A stretch of DNA of 64,000 nucleotides. Source: Actinernus sp. WN-2022 (lineage: Eukaryota > Cnidaria > Anthozoa > Actiniaria > Actinernidae). Below the pieces are notes generated by a model. That model saw nothing but the letters and a program-made list of their open reading frames with translations, was not told where the DNA came from and did no database searches. This document shows, one piece after another, positions 19,650-30,389 of this stretch. The stretch is from assembly GCA_030867875.1 (NCBI GenBank), contig JAOWCC010000809.1, positions 682,001 through 746,000 of the forward strand. Direction: 5' to 3'. The stretch's first letter is position 1. Each line of letters starts with the position of its first letter. Made by a program: the position numbers and the translations under genes.

Positions 19650-19721
19650 CAGTAATCCAGCATTTCTTACCATCAGCAGGCGCAGGGTCATTATCTGGCA
19701 GACAGACAAAGTTGACATTCA
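19650..19721 (-). pseudogene. Stray trypsin-family exon fragment
   Basis: On the minus strand this reads MNVNFVCLPDNDPAPADGKK then CWIT. It is nearly identical to the start of the last protease exon at 55389-55460 (NVNLVCLPDNDPAPADGKK). Similarity ends right after CWIT. Intron-like sequence next to the exon start also looks related, so it is a genomic duplicate and not a processed copy. No other protease exon is seen nearby, and it is inferred to be a dead fragment of the locus 35 kb away. Confidence 0.8.
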
Positions 19722-20039
19722 TATAAAGGAAAACATGTCCTGCGGTTAGAGGGATGCGCAAATCCTCCCAAAAAATGTCAAGCAAGCTCCTGTGTTTAAA
19801 AAAGGGAAAAAAGCAACTAAAATTATCTCACACCCCCCCCCCCCCCTCACCCCCAATCAATGATCCAATCTCTCAGTGTGATGTTTCATGACCGCTTATT
19901 AAAAGGTAACATACTCAACCCCACAGCTTTTTCATTCGGAATAATACATGCAGGTTTGTATTGCGTGAGAGTTGTGTGAGTATTGCCTGTGTCGTAAAAT
20001 CTACTATGCAAAGAAACCGGTTCAATAGAACTTTTGCAG
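19722..20039. other. No gene; C14 homopolymer
   Basis: Contains a run of about 14 C at 19835-19848 and otherwise unremarkable sequence. Confidence 0.5.
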
Positions 20040-20285
20040 GAAACAGTTACGTGCTGATATATATCACTTCAATAACGAATTAATTGAGCTGGCTATCCCA
20101 TGGAAAAGGCCGCTTTACTGGATGGCAAACAATCTACGAAAACGCAGTTTTAGAAAGATCGACAATGGATTGGAGGTGTAAAAAAGTATTTAGAAACAGG
20201 CTACACCACCGATCTCGTACAAGTGTATTTAAACTAAATGAAGTCAGATCAAGTCTCAACGATTTTACGAGCCAAACAGAACACT
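20040..20285 (+). repeat. Dispersed repeat family R1, copy 1
   Basis: Shares phrases with 38905-39165 (same strand) and with 58651-58960 and 23300-23445 (opposite strand). These include ACGTGCTGATAT, TCAATAACGAATTAATTGAGC, TCCCATGG, AGAAAGATCGACAATGGATTGGAGGTG, AACAGGCT and CGATCTCGTACAAGTG. No coding potential is apparent. It is probably a non-autonomous DNA element. Confidence 0.75.
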
Positions 20286-20439
20286 GATTGTTGAGTCACG
20301 GAGCAGGTGTGGTCAACTTCATTAACGCAATATCGTGACCATATGGTGTTGACTTGTGCGGCTAGGTCACGCGTGACACACGAATGTCCGTTCCAGTAGA
20401 GGTTGTATGTTCTAAAACAAACAACACGCATCAACATTG

Positions 20440-20600
20440 CTGCCGTAGCGAGCGAGCCTGAAGCGAGCGAGCAAGGCAGCAGTACTAATTTGCGTAGTGG
20501 AGCCGTTTTTTTTTGGCGCATTGCCAGCGCAAGGACACATAAATGATATGCGCGCACAAAGTTGCATTCTGGTTATGCGCAAGGACACAAAAAATCAATG
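20440..20600. repeat. Short hairpin and tandem GCGCAAGGACACA repeat
   Basis: GCTGCCGTAGCGAGCGAGC is mirrored by GCGAGCGAGCAAGGCAGC at 20440-20483. GCGCAAGGACACA recurs at about 20528 and 20577 with ATGCGCGC after each. No gene follows up to about 21300. Confidence 0.5.
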
Positions 20601-21309
20601 CGCGCGGACCATAATGCAATCTGAAAGTTTACTACAGCCAATAAATTGTGATCGTGTTTTTACCACAATTCCTTCAGTGCTCCTTTACTAGTCTCGTGTT
20701 TTGATGTGAAATTTACTAACCCACAAAATACGTTTTGTAACTTGATGATCACGCTAAGTTGACGACCGTCCACGCGTCATTGGAGTCGTTTAGTCGAGCG
20801 TATAGCTTGATAGTTTGGGGCGGAGATAATGTCTATTTTTTCCAAAGAGCAAGATCTCTCCGTTATCAACATCAGTTAGCAACAAATAATGTTCTTCTAA
20901 ATATTACCTTCGATAAAGTCAAATCAACATAGTTATACTTTGAAAAGTGACAGCGGGGTTCAAAACACAGTTGATTTCCGGTGTTTACACTTAATCGGAT
21001 TCTAACTGATATGCATGCCTGTTTTGGGAGAACAGCATATTTTTAAGCTGGGAATCTTAAGAAAGTGTCGGGAATTGGTAGACTCAGGGTATTTACCTGG
21101 AAATTATTCATTTAATTTATCGGGACAAACTGAAAATAAATCGGGACAACTGTTGAGAAAACATGCTACAGCTCAAACAGGCTTCAGTCGCAAGATAGCG
21201 CTACACAATAGATTCATCTAGCACATATCACACCTTGACATTTTTGTTACCCAGTAATATATTTTCCTGCCAAAGAGCTACTAATACAACGATGCAAGGC
21301 TGATTTGTA

Positions 21310-21850
21310 CGGTTTGGGAATAATTAGATTTTATTTTGACCAATATTTCGGCTGGCAAGGCCAACCTTCATCAGGGTTTACAAGTTATGAAGATATAAAA
21401 GCCGTTTCAAATTCAAATATACGAACATAAGACTAAAAAACTATAAGATATAATATTACAAATATAATGCTGATGTAATGAGAGGGCGTGATAGAAAACT
21501 AAGAACCAAGAGAATGACGGATACCTGATATACAATGTAAATGAAAAATATTACGGACGGTTGAAAAAATAGTTCGTTACAGTTCTTCTTTTCTATTTAT
21601 ATCTTTGTGCTCTAGTGCTTGTCCTCTATCGTTAAGGTATGCTTCGCGAGCTTGTCGTATACCATCTCGATTATTATGAATGAGCTCTAAAGGAATTAAT
21701 TGTCATAAATTAATTGTCATAAAGGGATTAATTGTCATCGGTAGAGTGGTTGTTAGTGAGAAAGTGGTCCGAGACGGCAGTAGGTTTTGACTTATTAGTA
21801 GACTTGTTAACAGGGTGGCTGTAGTTTCTCCTATGTATAACCCAGAGGAA
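21310..21850 (-). pseudogene. Penelope-like retroelement 3' remnant with GIY-YIG endonuclease tail
   Basis: On the minus strand, GLYIGETTATL (about 21850-21820) is the GIY-YIG endonuclease motif region. It is followed, with a frame change, by NKSTNKSKPTAVSDHF and then ELIHNNRDGIRQAREAYLNDRG...RKEEL near 21690-21590. This matches the C-terminus of cnidarian Penelope-like element proteins. Downstream (21385-21338) is CCTGATGAAGGTTGGCC...GCCAGCCGAAATATT, the conserved hairpin of these elements. The frame is broken at least once and the reverse transcriptase part is absent, so it is a dead 5'-truncated copy. Its 5' side abuts the 21.83-kb repeat. Confidence 0.7.
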
Positions 21851-23142
21851 ACTCGCGCGCTGATTGGCTGAAAGCCGTGTTTATATGAGAGTCCATAGAC
21901 ATGGAAATTCGCTGGCACGCGATTGCCGATTGTGAATGAAATCAAAATGGCAAACGACAAGGAAGAATGTCTTCACCAAATGTTGACTTTCAATATGATT
22001 TTAATCAGCAAAACCGACAGATATATTTAACAAAAATACAACCAACCGACGAAGTTATCAAAGACAAAATTGCTAACCTTCCCGGCCGAGATAATTTTAT
22101 TCGCGGATCCAACAAACAAAAGTCAAAACCACTTTTCGCTTAACTTATTTTGTACGGTAAAACTAAAGACATAAACGGCTCAACAAGTATAGTTTTTAAA
22201 CAATAAGTGAGGAATCGAGCTAGAGTACAAGAGAGGGAAAAGGCAAGGCAACATTTTCATTTTCAAGTTGTTCTGTCTTTTTTTTAATCCCAAACCGTAA
22301 AAGTACATTTCGTCGGCGACGAACTCACGAAATAATAAGCCTTCATATAAGCTAAAGGCCACTTGTTATCATTCATCCTGCTTGGTCTTAGATAATTCAG
22401 ATAAGGTTTTTAGCTTTTTCCTTGCCGTTTTTTGAACAACTACATGAATTTTGCAAACTCACGTGCGACAGTTCAGGTTGATATAACAACCAAATGAAAA
22501 CTTGTTGATTTTTTACAGAACAAAATGAGCTTTTCCTCTTACCTTGCACTCTTAGCCTCACCTCATTGGAAGGAAGGTTCCAACAGCTAGATCTTTCCAT
22601 TGAGTTTGTCGAAATAAAAGTTCATTCATTGATTCATCAAAACGTTCAACAGGGGTCGGGAATAATGTTTCCTCGTGTACATTCAGCGACAAAAACACCC
22701 AGTTCAAGTCCTCTACTCCTTGAATGCCTTTATGCTTTAAATTTCCGGGGGAAAATGTCTTGAATTCCGAGTTATTCTCATTTCGGCGAATGTCGAAGCA
22801 AATGTTTTCAAAATAGAGCCACACACTGACACAGATCGAGCATGCCTTCGTTTCTCTCAGTTCTGCCTCAGTTCTCACTGTGCAAACTCACCGTCGGTCG
22901 AATTCTGACGAATGTTACAGTTAGGAGAATTGATCTTCTGATCCTGCGTGCGTAAGATTTATCTCGTATTTTTCCTGTTCGTTATTTTATAAAAGCAATA
23001 TAATACGCTTTCCATGTCTTTGTTCTCTTATATAAACACTCGGGATATGTTGGGAGAACGCAGAAAAAGTTTTTCTTTGTTCTCCCGACATACCCCGCGT
23101 GTTTATATAAGAGAACAAAGACATGGAAAGCGTGTTATATTG
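21836..23142. repeat. 1.3-kb dispersed repeat R2, copy 1
   Basis: From CCCAGAGGAAACTCGCGCGCTGATTGGCTG to the palindrome at 22996-23142, this stretch aligns along its whole length with 26207-27575. Shared landmarks include TATGAGAGTCCATAGACATGG, AACCGACGAAGTTATCAAA, GGTTTTTAGCTTT, CAACAGCTAGATCTTTCCATTGAGTT and ACTCACCGTCGGTCGA. No long frame is conserved between the copies, so it is inferred to be non-coding and non-autonomous. Confidence 0.85.
22996..23142. repeat. Palindromic terminus of repeat R2, copy 1
   Basis: GCAATATAATACGCTTTCC...TTATATAAACAC is mirrored by GTGTTTATATAAGAG...GGAAAGCGTGTTATATTGC, arms of about 64 bp with almost no spacer. The same structure closes copy 2 at 27409-27575, with a slightly larger loop. 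Confidence 0.9.
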
Positions 23143-23299
23143 CTTAATTATAATCTAAACAAGAGGCCCTGATTGGCCTTAACTCGGGCCACCTATAAAT
23201 AGGTTAATACATGGAGTTCTAGCATATTTTTGTGTCATACATGGTTTGTACTAGGGGACCGGATAATTGATTCACTTCTAATGCTTGTGATAATTTATA

Positions 23300-23445
23300 T
23301 ATAATGGAATGGACCTTTTGCAGGAATGCAATAATGTGGCTGTACTAGATGGCAAACAAATATTTAAAGGCACTTTTTCGAGATTGGTAGTGCTATTAGC
23401 AAAACCTGTTTGTAAATGCTATTTTCCACCTTCTTACAATTCTCA
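23300..23445 (-). repeat. Dispersed repeat family R1, copy 2 (partial)
   Basis: GGACCTTTTGCAGG...GGATGGCAAAC-like sequence followed by AGATTGGTAGTGCTATTAGCAAAACCTGTTTGTAAATGC matches 58651-58800 closely and the reverse complement of 20040-20285. Confidence 0.75.
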
Positions 23446-23537
23446 ACCTCCAAAGGTGGTCACGGTCACTTACAGGAGCTTCTAATTACAAAGTTTTACT
23501 AATAATTAAAACCAGGTTGCATAAGAGTGGTCGCTGA

Positions 23538-23736
23538 AGGGACTGGTCAGAAATTAGCAGGGGAAGAGGTTGTGAAAGGGGGAGGATCATATTGTTTTGA
23601 ATCCCCAAAACTGGATGGTCATAAATATTGGGCAACTGAAAAAGGATTGGTTATAAATACATACTATACATTTTTAGACTTTTTTATCTCCACCCCACCC
23701 CTTTGCACCTCCCCTGCTAATTTTTGACCAGTCCCT
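23538..23736. repeat. Foldback element, 199 bp, AGGGACTGGTC ends
   Basis: AGGGACTGGTCAGAAATTAG followed by CAGGGGAAG (23538-23566) is mirrored by ...CCCCTGCTAATTTTTGACCAGTCCCT ending at 23736. The centre is not palindromic. It is probably a MITE, and the short frame inside carries no recognisable domain. Confidence 0.8.
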
Positions 23737-23822
23737 AATGTTTAATAAAATATTGTGTGCATTGAAAATTAACTTTATTTAAAGAGGGTAACACCAACTA
23801 GTACACACATAGAAATGCATAG

Positions 23823-23886
23823 CCTCCACCGCAGTCGTTTTTAGGGACTATGTATGAGCCCCTAAAAACGACTGCGGGGAGGCTAA
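23823..23886. repeat. Small hairpin around CGCAGTCGTTTTTAGGG
   Basis: GCCTCCACCGCAGTCGTTTT and TAGGG are mirrored by CCCCTAAAAACGACTGCGGG and GAGGC, with a loop of about 10 bases. This is a very stable potential stem. Confidence 0.8.
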
Positions 23887-24202
23887 GAAATGCGTGGCCC
23901 TCCTTGTAATTACAAATTCGAAACAAATGTAGAACATGATTTAGATTAATATCAATTAAAATATGTCACTAATTAAGCTAAATAGTGTCTGTTCATGACT
24001 GTAATAATAATATCAGTATACAAGTGAAAGCATATAAATTATATATAACTTCAATTCGTTATCTGAAAACATAAAAACAAAAATACTTCTTTGTCTTCTT
24101 TCTTCAGTATTTCAAGTTGACTTTTTCAACATATTTTTCAGGGCAACAGTGTTCGCTTGGTAATTCTATTTATGATTGTTCTAATCAGTTCCAGTATCTG
24201 TG

Positions 24203-24482
24203 TATAGCTCTACCAATTCCAAACCTGGCCATCCCCCAAGGATGGGGGGCATAAGTGGGGCATTTGACTGAGTTTTTGTCCCAGGGGTGAGACATTTTGG
24301 AGCAAACAAAAGTTGGCAGGGTGAGGAATTCATTTGTAGAAAGAGTCAAAATAGCGAATTTGATAAGAGATTTGCACCCGTACCAAAGCCCCACCGTGGA
24401 GCACTTGACTCCACAGTGGGGCATTTGATGCTCTACAAATATCCAGGGGGGGGAGGGGCAGGTTTGGAATTGATAGAGCCAT
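24203..24482. repeat. Foldback/MITE, TAGCTCTACCAATTCCAAACC ends
   Basis: TAGCTCTACCAATTCC and AAACCTG at 24203 are mirrored by CAGGTTTGG and AATTGATAGAGCCATA near 24482. The inside is G-rich with repeated GTGGGGCATTTGA phrases (24256, 24415). No coding sequence is supported. Confidence 0.75.
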
Positions 24483-24489
24483 AACTTAT

Positions 24490-26204
24490 ATAATTGTAGT
24501 ACAGTTTTAGTTTTTTTCTGAAAATTCCCATACATTCCTTGTAAAAATCTTTAGCTTGGGCTGCCTGTGGTACGACGAACACAACATATTGGTTGCAAAT
24601 TTGGGGTAAGATCTGCGAACCTTGCAAAACTGGGGGGGGGGGGGGGGGGGAGGGGTGGAAAGTCATATGCATTTCCTGTTAATAACATTACCCTCCACAT
24701 TTAGAAGTGGGTTGAATGAAATTGCAGCTTAAAAAAGCAGTTTTGGTACTAAACACGATTGACACAACATATTGTACCAATGCAACACATTGTAAGAACC
24801 TCAATATATGTAGCATGAACTTTGAAAGGGCGCCAGTTCGCGAGGTTGTGATGAAATTCAATGTACTTTGATGGGAAATAACGTCCGTTTCAAGGAAAAA
24901 AGCCATGTTTTCCTTAGTAGGTGGAAAATGACGACATACTTATGGATCATGATTATCGTTAGCGGTGTCCACTAGTAACAATAATAATAATACTATTAAT
25001 AATATACTAGCAGGGAACTTACATGAAATCAAAAAATATGATATGAGTAGACCGGATCCTGACACAATGAAATGGCGCCAGATTGTGTACTGGAGGTTTT
25101 TAGCGTGTTGATGTTTTCAAAGTGTCGTATTTTGATAAAAAAGGCAATAATATCTTACGAATGTCAGTTAATTTCTCAAACCGATGAACAGAATTATACC
25201 GAAAAAGTGCCAAAACTGACGGTCACAGGCAGCTCGAGGGGGCAGACTTCACCGTTTGCAACCTGAAATGTTATTGGTTACCCAAACAATAGCCTCCCCC
25301 TAAAACAATACAAAACCTAACCCTAAAACAATGGGATTCTTTATCAGTGAAGTGGCTCGAGGGGCCATGAATTCGTGTGACGAAAACAAATATGGTCGCC
25401 GAAAGAGCATTGATCGAATCAGGAAAACGGAATAAAAACAATAATCAAAAGCCAAGTTATTTGAATGTCTGGTTGTATTTGTAGTGAGTTTCTCGTCTGA
25501 AGAGCCTACGATAGTTGGGACGAGGAAACAGTTGGATTTTATATCTAAGAACACAGAAAACTACAGAGAATAGACACAGACAAAATATCTTGCTCTTCGA
25601 CACACCATAGAGTTGTAAGATAAACAAATGAACAGGGCTTTCCACGGACAACATTTCTAACTGTGTTTGAATACCTGGTCTTACCTCGTTCAATCGTTTG
25701 ACTTCGTCTTCGGCCACTTCGCCTGGCGATAGGTTTTCCCTAAAATATTCTCGTATAAAACTCGAGGGCTTGCTCGCCCAGATTTTCCCTAAAACAGATT
25801 CCCGTAAACTGGATGGCTTGCTCGCCCAACTAAGTGTAGAACCTGAGAAAACTCATTTCTTTTTAACATTATTTCCTCCAATGAAACCAAGACCAAGACA
25901 GAGAGCACTTAATTTTCGCATGATTCGTCGTCTTCGTTGGGATACCTGTGGCCCCACTTTTTGGCGCCATTTTCGGACGCGCGCGCGCGTTCTCCATATT
26001 AGGATATCGATCGAGGGAGCCTGGGAAAGAGCGTAACACACCCACACACACTTAGCGTATTATTATATAAGATAATAATAATAATAATAATAATAATAGT
26101 AAAAGCTATTATCAAAATTACTGAATTTACATCGAATACTAGATAGTCACTAATAATGTAGTGATTAGAATTATTGAAATAATCGAAATTAAGATATATT
26201 ATAA
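24490..26204. other. No gene recognised; G18 tract and a two-unit tandem
   Basis: A run of about 18 G lies at 24631-24650. At 25732-25832 a unit of about 55 bp is repeated twice (TTTTCCCTAAAA...GGCTTGCTCGCCCA). A short (ATA)n lies at 26070-26097. No open frame here carries a recognisable domain. Confidence 0.45.
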
Positions 26205-26206
26205 AA

Positions 26207-27575
26207 TAACCCAGAGGAAACTCGCGCGCTGATTGGCTGAAAGCCGTGTTTATATGAGAGTCCATAGACATGGAAATTCGCTGGTACGCGATTGTGAATG
26301 AACTGACCAAAATGGCAAACGACAAGGAAGAATGTTTTCACCAAACGTTGACTTTCAATAATATGATTGTAATCAGCAAAACCGACATATATATTTAACA
26401 AAAATACAGCCAACCGACGAAGTTATCAAATTTGCTAACCATCCCGGCCAATATATTTTTATTTGTGGTCCAACAAACAAAAGTCGAAACCACTTTTCGT
26501 CTAACTTATTTCGTACGGTAAAACTAAACTGAACACACAAACGGCTAACAAGTCTAGTTTTTAAACAACCTCCTTATAGATGAATAGAGCAACGAATGGA
26601 GCTAGAGACTAGAGTAGACGAGAGGGAAAAGCAAGGCAACACTCTTTCAAAATTTTTTCTTTGTCATTAGTGAGTGTCTTTTTTTATCCCAAACTAAAAC
26701 TAAAAGGACATATACGTATTTGTCGGCGACGAAGTCACGAAATAATTAGCCTTCATATAAGGACAATTGTTATCATTCACCCTGTTTGGTCTTAGATAAT
26801 TCAGATAAGGTTTTTAGCTTTCTCCTTGCTATTTTATGAACAACTACATGAATTTTGCAAACTCACGTGCGACAGTTGTGAAGTTGATATTTTGTTGATT
26901 TTTTCACAGAACAAAATGAGTTTTTCCCTCTTACCTTGCACTCTTAGCCTCATCTCATTGGAAGGAAAGTTCCAACAGCTAGATCTTTCCATTGAGTTTG
27001 GTGAAAATAAAAGTTCATTCAACTAAAACCTGCTTCAAAGTTCAACAGGGGAATCATGTTTCCTCATGTACATTCAGCGACAAAAATACCCAGTTCAAGT
27101 CCTCCACTCCTTGAATGCCTTTCGCCTTAAATTTCCCGGAAAGCATGTCTTGAATCAGTTCCGAGTTAGTCTTTTCGGGGACTGTTGAAGCAGAGGTTTT
27201 TAAAATAGAGCCACACACTGACACAGAGCCAGAGGACACAGAGCATTCCTTCGTTTCTCGGCTCAGTTCTGTATCGGGGGATTTCCCGCGCTGTGCAAAC
27301 TCACCGTCGGTCGATTTCTGACGACTGTTACGGTTAGGAGAATTGATCTTCTGATCGTGCGTGCGTACGATTTTCTCTCGTGTTTTTCCTGTTCGTTATT
27401 TTATAAAAGCAATATAACACGCTTTCCATGTCTTTGTTCTCTTATATAAACACTTGGGATATGTTGGGAGAACGCAGAAAAACTTGAAAATCACGAGCCG
27501 CTTTTTCTTTGTTCTCCCAACATATCCCGCGTGTTTATATAAGAGAACAAAGACATGGAAAGCGTGTTATATTGC
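26207..27575. repeat. 1.3-kb dispersed repeat R2, copy 2
   Basis: Second copy of the repeat at 21836-23142, in the same orientation and with many small indels. It ends with the palindrome at 27409-27575. Local frames are broken differently in the two copies. Confidence 0.85.
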
Positions 27576-29097
27576 TTAATTAAACATGGCTAAAAATTAC
27601 ATCGAGCTCTAATAACTGGAAATTGCTAAAAATGCTAAAATGAAATAAAATCAAATGCTTTATTTCATTTACGTATAATAATAGTGCACTTGCATTCCGC
27701 TCAAGCATTCGTAGTTTTTCAAGACCACGAGCGTAAATTATTTAAGGGTTAGAGGCTGATGTGAGTGCTTTATCGGCAAATACAGGCACGCGCTGACTGT
27801 ACGATGACCGAGAAACAATGAATACTGCATGAGGCCGAAGGCCGCCGCCTTGCGAGCTCAATTGAATCAGTATCAGATGATTGTACATTTTAACTCTCTT
27901 GGAGCCACGCATTCAAATATCAAGTATTTGGCCGGCTTATCTCCTAGACAGCCTACTTCCTTTAATAGTTCCTTTTATTCGAAAATGACTAACCTGCAGA
28001 TTACAGTGAATTAAAATCTTGAAACCGGCCTCCATGTGCTCGGCTCATGGGTTTACGAACCATCCACTGAATTCTTGCTTCATTTTCTCCTCTTATTGAC
28101 AGAGTAAGGTCTCGGACAAAAACGCCATTTCTTAAATAAGACTACTAGAGTGTTGTAGAAACTTTTGTTCACTGCTACACATGTTGACTTGTTCTACTTC
28201 CAGCGCTTGCAAGTCAGCCATTTTCAACGAGCGATTATTCAATGTTCGCCTCAAAATATATATCTTCTGTCCCATAGGAGACAGAGTTCAATCCTACCGT
28301 TACCTTTCTAGTAATTGTCTGCCATTTTCACTGATAAATATGCGATTGGAATGAGGTTTTCCATGCCGTCCAAACACGTTATACGGCTGACATGGGTCGA
28401 GTGCTTTGTTTACCAATAATGCATTTTCATTAGCCAATCACCTGCTTGGATTTTGTACAATGCACGAAATATGAATATTAATTTGTTATAGGAGATGGAG
28501 CACCATTTTTAAAATGTTAATTAGAGAGCAAACATTGTTTTTCAGTGGAAGTTCTCTTTAACTTATATGGCAAACTATTGCATATTTTGGCTCCCACGTA
28601 ACTTTATATTATTTGTTATTCTGTAGAGTCTAGAAACGTCGTATGCACAAGGGCATCTTTAAGACTTGAGTATATTTGAATTGGACTTGATTTTAGATTT
28701 AAATAGATTTACTAGTGCGTTGTAATTGCATCTCTTGACACTTCTACATTTTATCATTAGTATTATACATGTAAGTTATTGTAGATTAGTTTGGCAGGTG
28801 AAGAGCCACCTGGTGGAGATATTGTCAATAAATTATTCTTATTCTTATATTATAACCTGGAACCAATCACAAGAAAAGACCAGCAGGTAAGTTATCTACT
28901 TCTTCTACTGCATTACTAAGATCGAGATCACCCTATAATACACATGCAGCCTAATATATGTTGTGAGATGGTGCTCGCAGTGCTACTGCACCCTTCCCCG
29001 CTGAACGGACGAAAAAAGCTTCTCGTATGCTTCTCATGTTCTTCTTAGGATGTTACAGTGATCTACAGGAATCTAATTACGAAATGTTTCTTTTTAG
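27576..29097. other. Intergenic or intronic stretch with a probable retroelement tail
   Basis: 28517-28556 (AGAGAGCAAACATTGTTTTTCAGTGG) matches the reverse complement of 32548-32590, so a dispersed repeat is present. 28790-28855 ends GGAGATATTGTCAATAAATTATTCTTATTCTTA, which looks like the 3' tail of a non-LTR element or SINE. The upstream exons of the first S1 domain should lie here or further 5', but none is recognisable. Confidence 0.4.
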
Positions 29098-30389
29098 TTG
29101 GCATCACTCTAACGGATGTCATGCTCTGTGCTGGCGTTGAGAACACGATCCTTAGCGGTTGTCATGGTGATAGTGGTGGTTCATACGTATGTTTACTGCC
29201 TGATGGTCGCTACATGTTACAGGGTGCGGTCAGCTGGGGATCCGGTCGATGTGACGCTAAACAACTCTTCACAGTATTCGCACGCGTGGCAAAGTTTAGG
29301 AACTGGATCAACCAGCACACTGGAGGAGGAGGAGGAGGTGAGGAGGGCTTTAGATCAGCGCTCTCATATTACATGCAAGTTATATGAATTGTCCTGTTTC
29401 GAGGCAGGGGCATGCCAAACTCCTGATAGCAAACTCATAAAAGAAATGCGAGGGTGTTTTGATTCAGAATGCCCTCACCTCAGGTTGAATCAGCATCTCG
29501 TCAGCTTTGCTGCTGTTGAGTTTTCCGTATTTCCAAGCCTCTTTGTGCGCCCAAAGTATTCCACACTGGTAATGGAGGAGGAGGTGGCGAGGAAGGCGTT
29601 ATGCCAGCGTTGTTATTTTACAATCAAGTGTTTCATCGCCAGATCTTTCAGCTGAAGGGCAATGCGTAACACACTGCTTAATGATGGACATATAATTAGA
29701 ACTGAGAACGAGGCAGTTCTAGGTAAAAGAGTTAATCTCAGTTTGTGTTTTGTTGAGGTACTATTAACAAAAATGCATTGGTCACTCGATTTTTTTAAAG
29801 TTTGCAAATTATACTCGTGATGTCACTCGTGGGGAAAAGCGCCTGTACGGATGCAATAGAAATGTGAATTACTCCCCTACATTCATCTGTCATTAGGCTC
29901 GGTTCAGACCTGCTCCATGTCCACTCGTGCCGAACGTAATTGAAACAAAGGTTAATAATTGGGCGACTTTGTTTATCTGCTTCGGTTCGGTAAGGTATGC
30001 AATCTAGTTGACACGTGGATAGTTTCATTGTAGAATGGACCAATAGGAGTTTGCGTCCAAACTATAGCCGCAGATATTAAAATTTATATTGCGTCCGTGC
30101 AGGCTCTCCTTTCCCTTCTCCCTCCTTCGTAGGCCACGTGGCGAGCTGTAAGTTTGCAGAATGGATCAGTTTTAATGATCGAGCTGAATGAATAATTAGG
30201 AAAATGGGCACGAGTGACGTGACGAGTAAAATGTGTAAACTTTGTAAATGCCACGGCAAAATCACGAAATTCCGCTCAGCCTAATGTCTAAACATTGCAC
30301 TCGGATTCATCTAATTTGATTTTCATCGCCCGCATTTTTTTAAAATTTTGTCTTAGCTACTCCATCACCACCCAAACCACCAGCAGGAG
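29098..30389 (+). CDS. C-terminal S1 protease exon plus Pro-rich linker exon (Ser189 type)
   Basis: Exon 29098-29337 (acceptor TTTTTAG, donor GTGAGG) reads ITLTDVMLCAGVENT...SGCHGDSGGSYVC...GAVSWGSGRCDAKQ...FARVAKFRNWINQHT, then a Gly run. GDSGG holds the nucleophile Ser195. The residue six before it is Ser (position 189), which in the S1 family goes with chymotrypsin-like, not trypsin-like, specificity. Exon 30357-30389 adds ATPSPPKPPAG and ends in phase 1, the same phase at which MAM module A starts. The exons with His57 and Asp102 are not seen upstream, so this domain is probably a truncated remnant. The reading as the first part of the modular protease locus rests on strand, order and splice phase. 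Confidence 0.6.
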
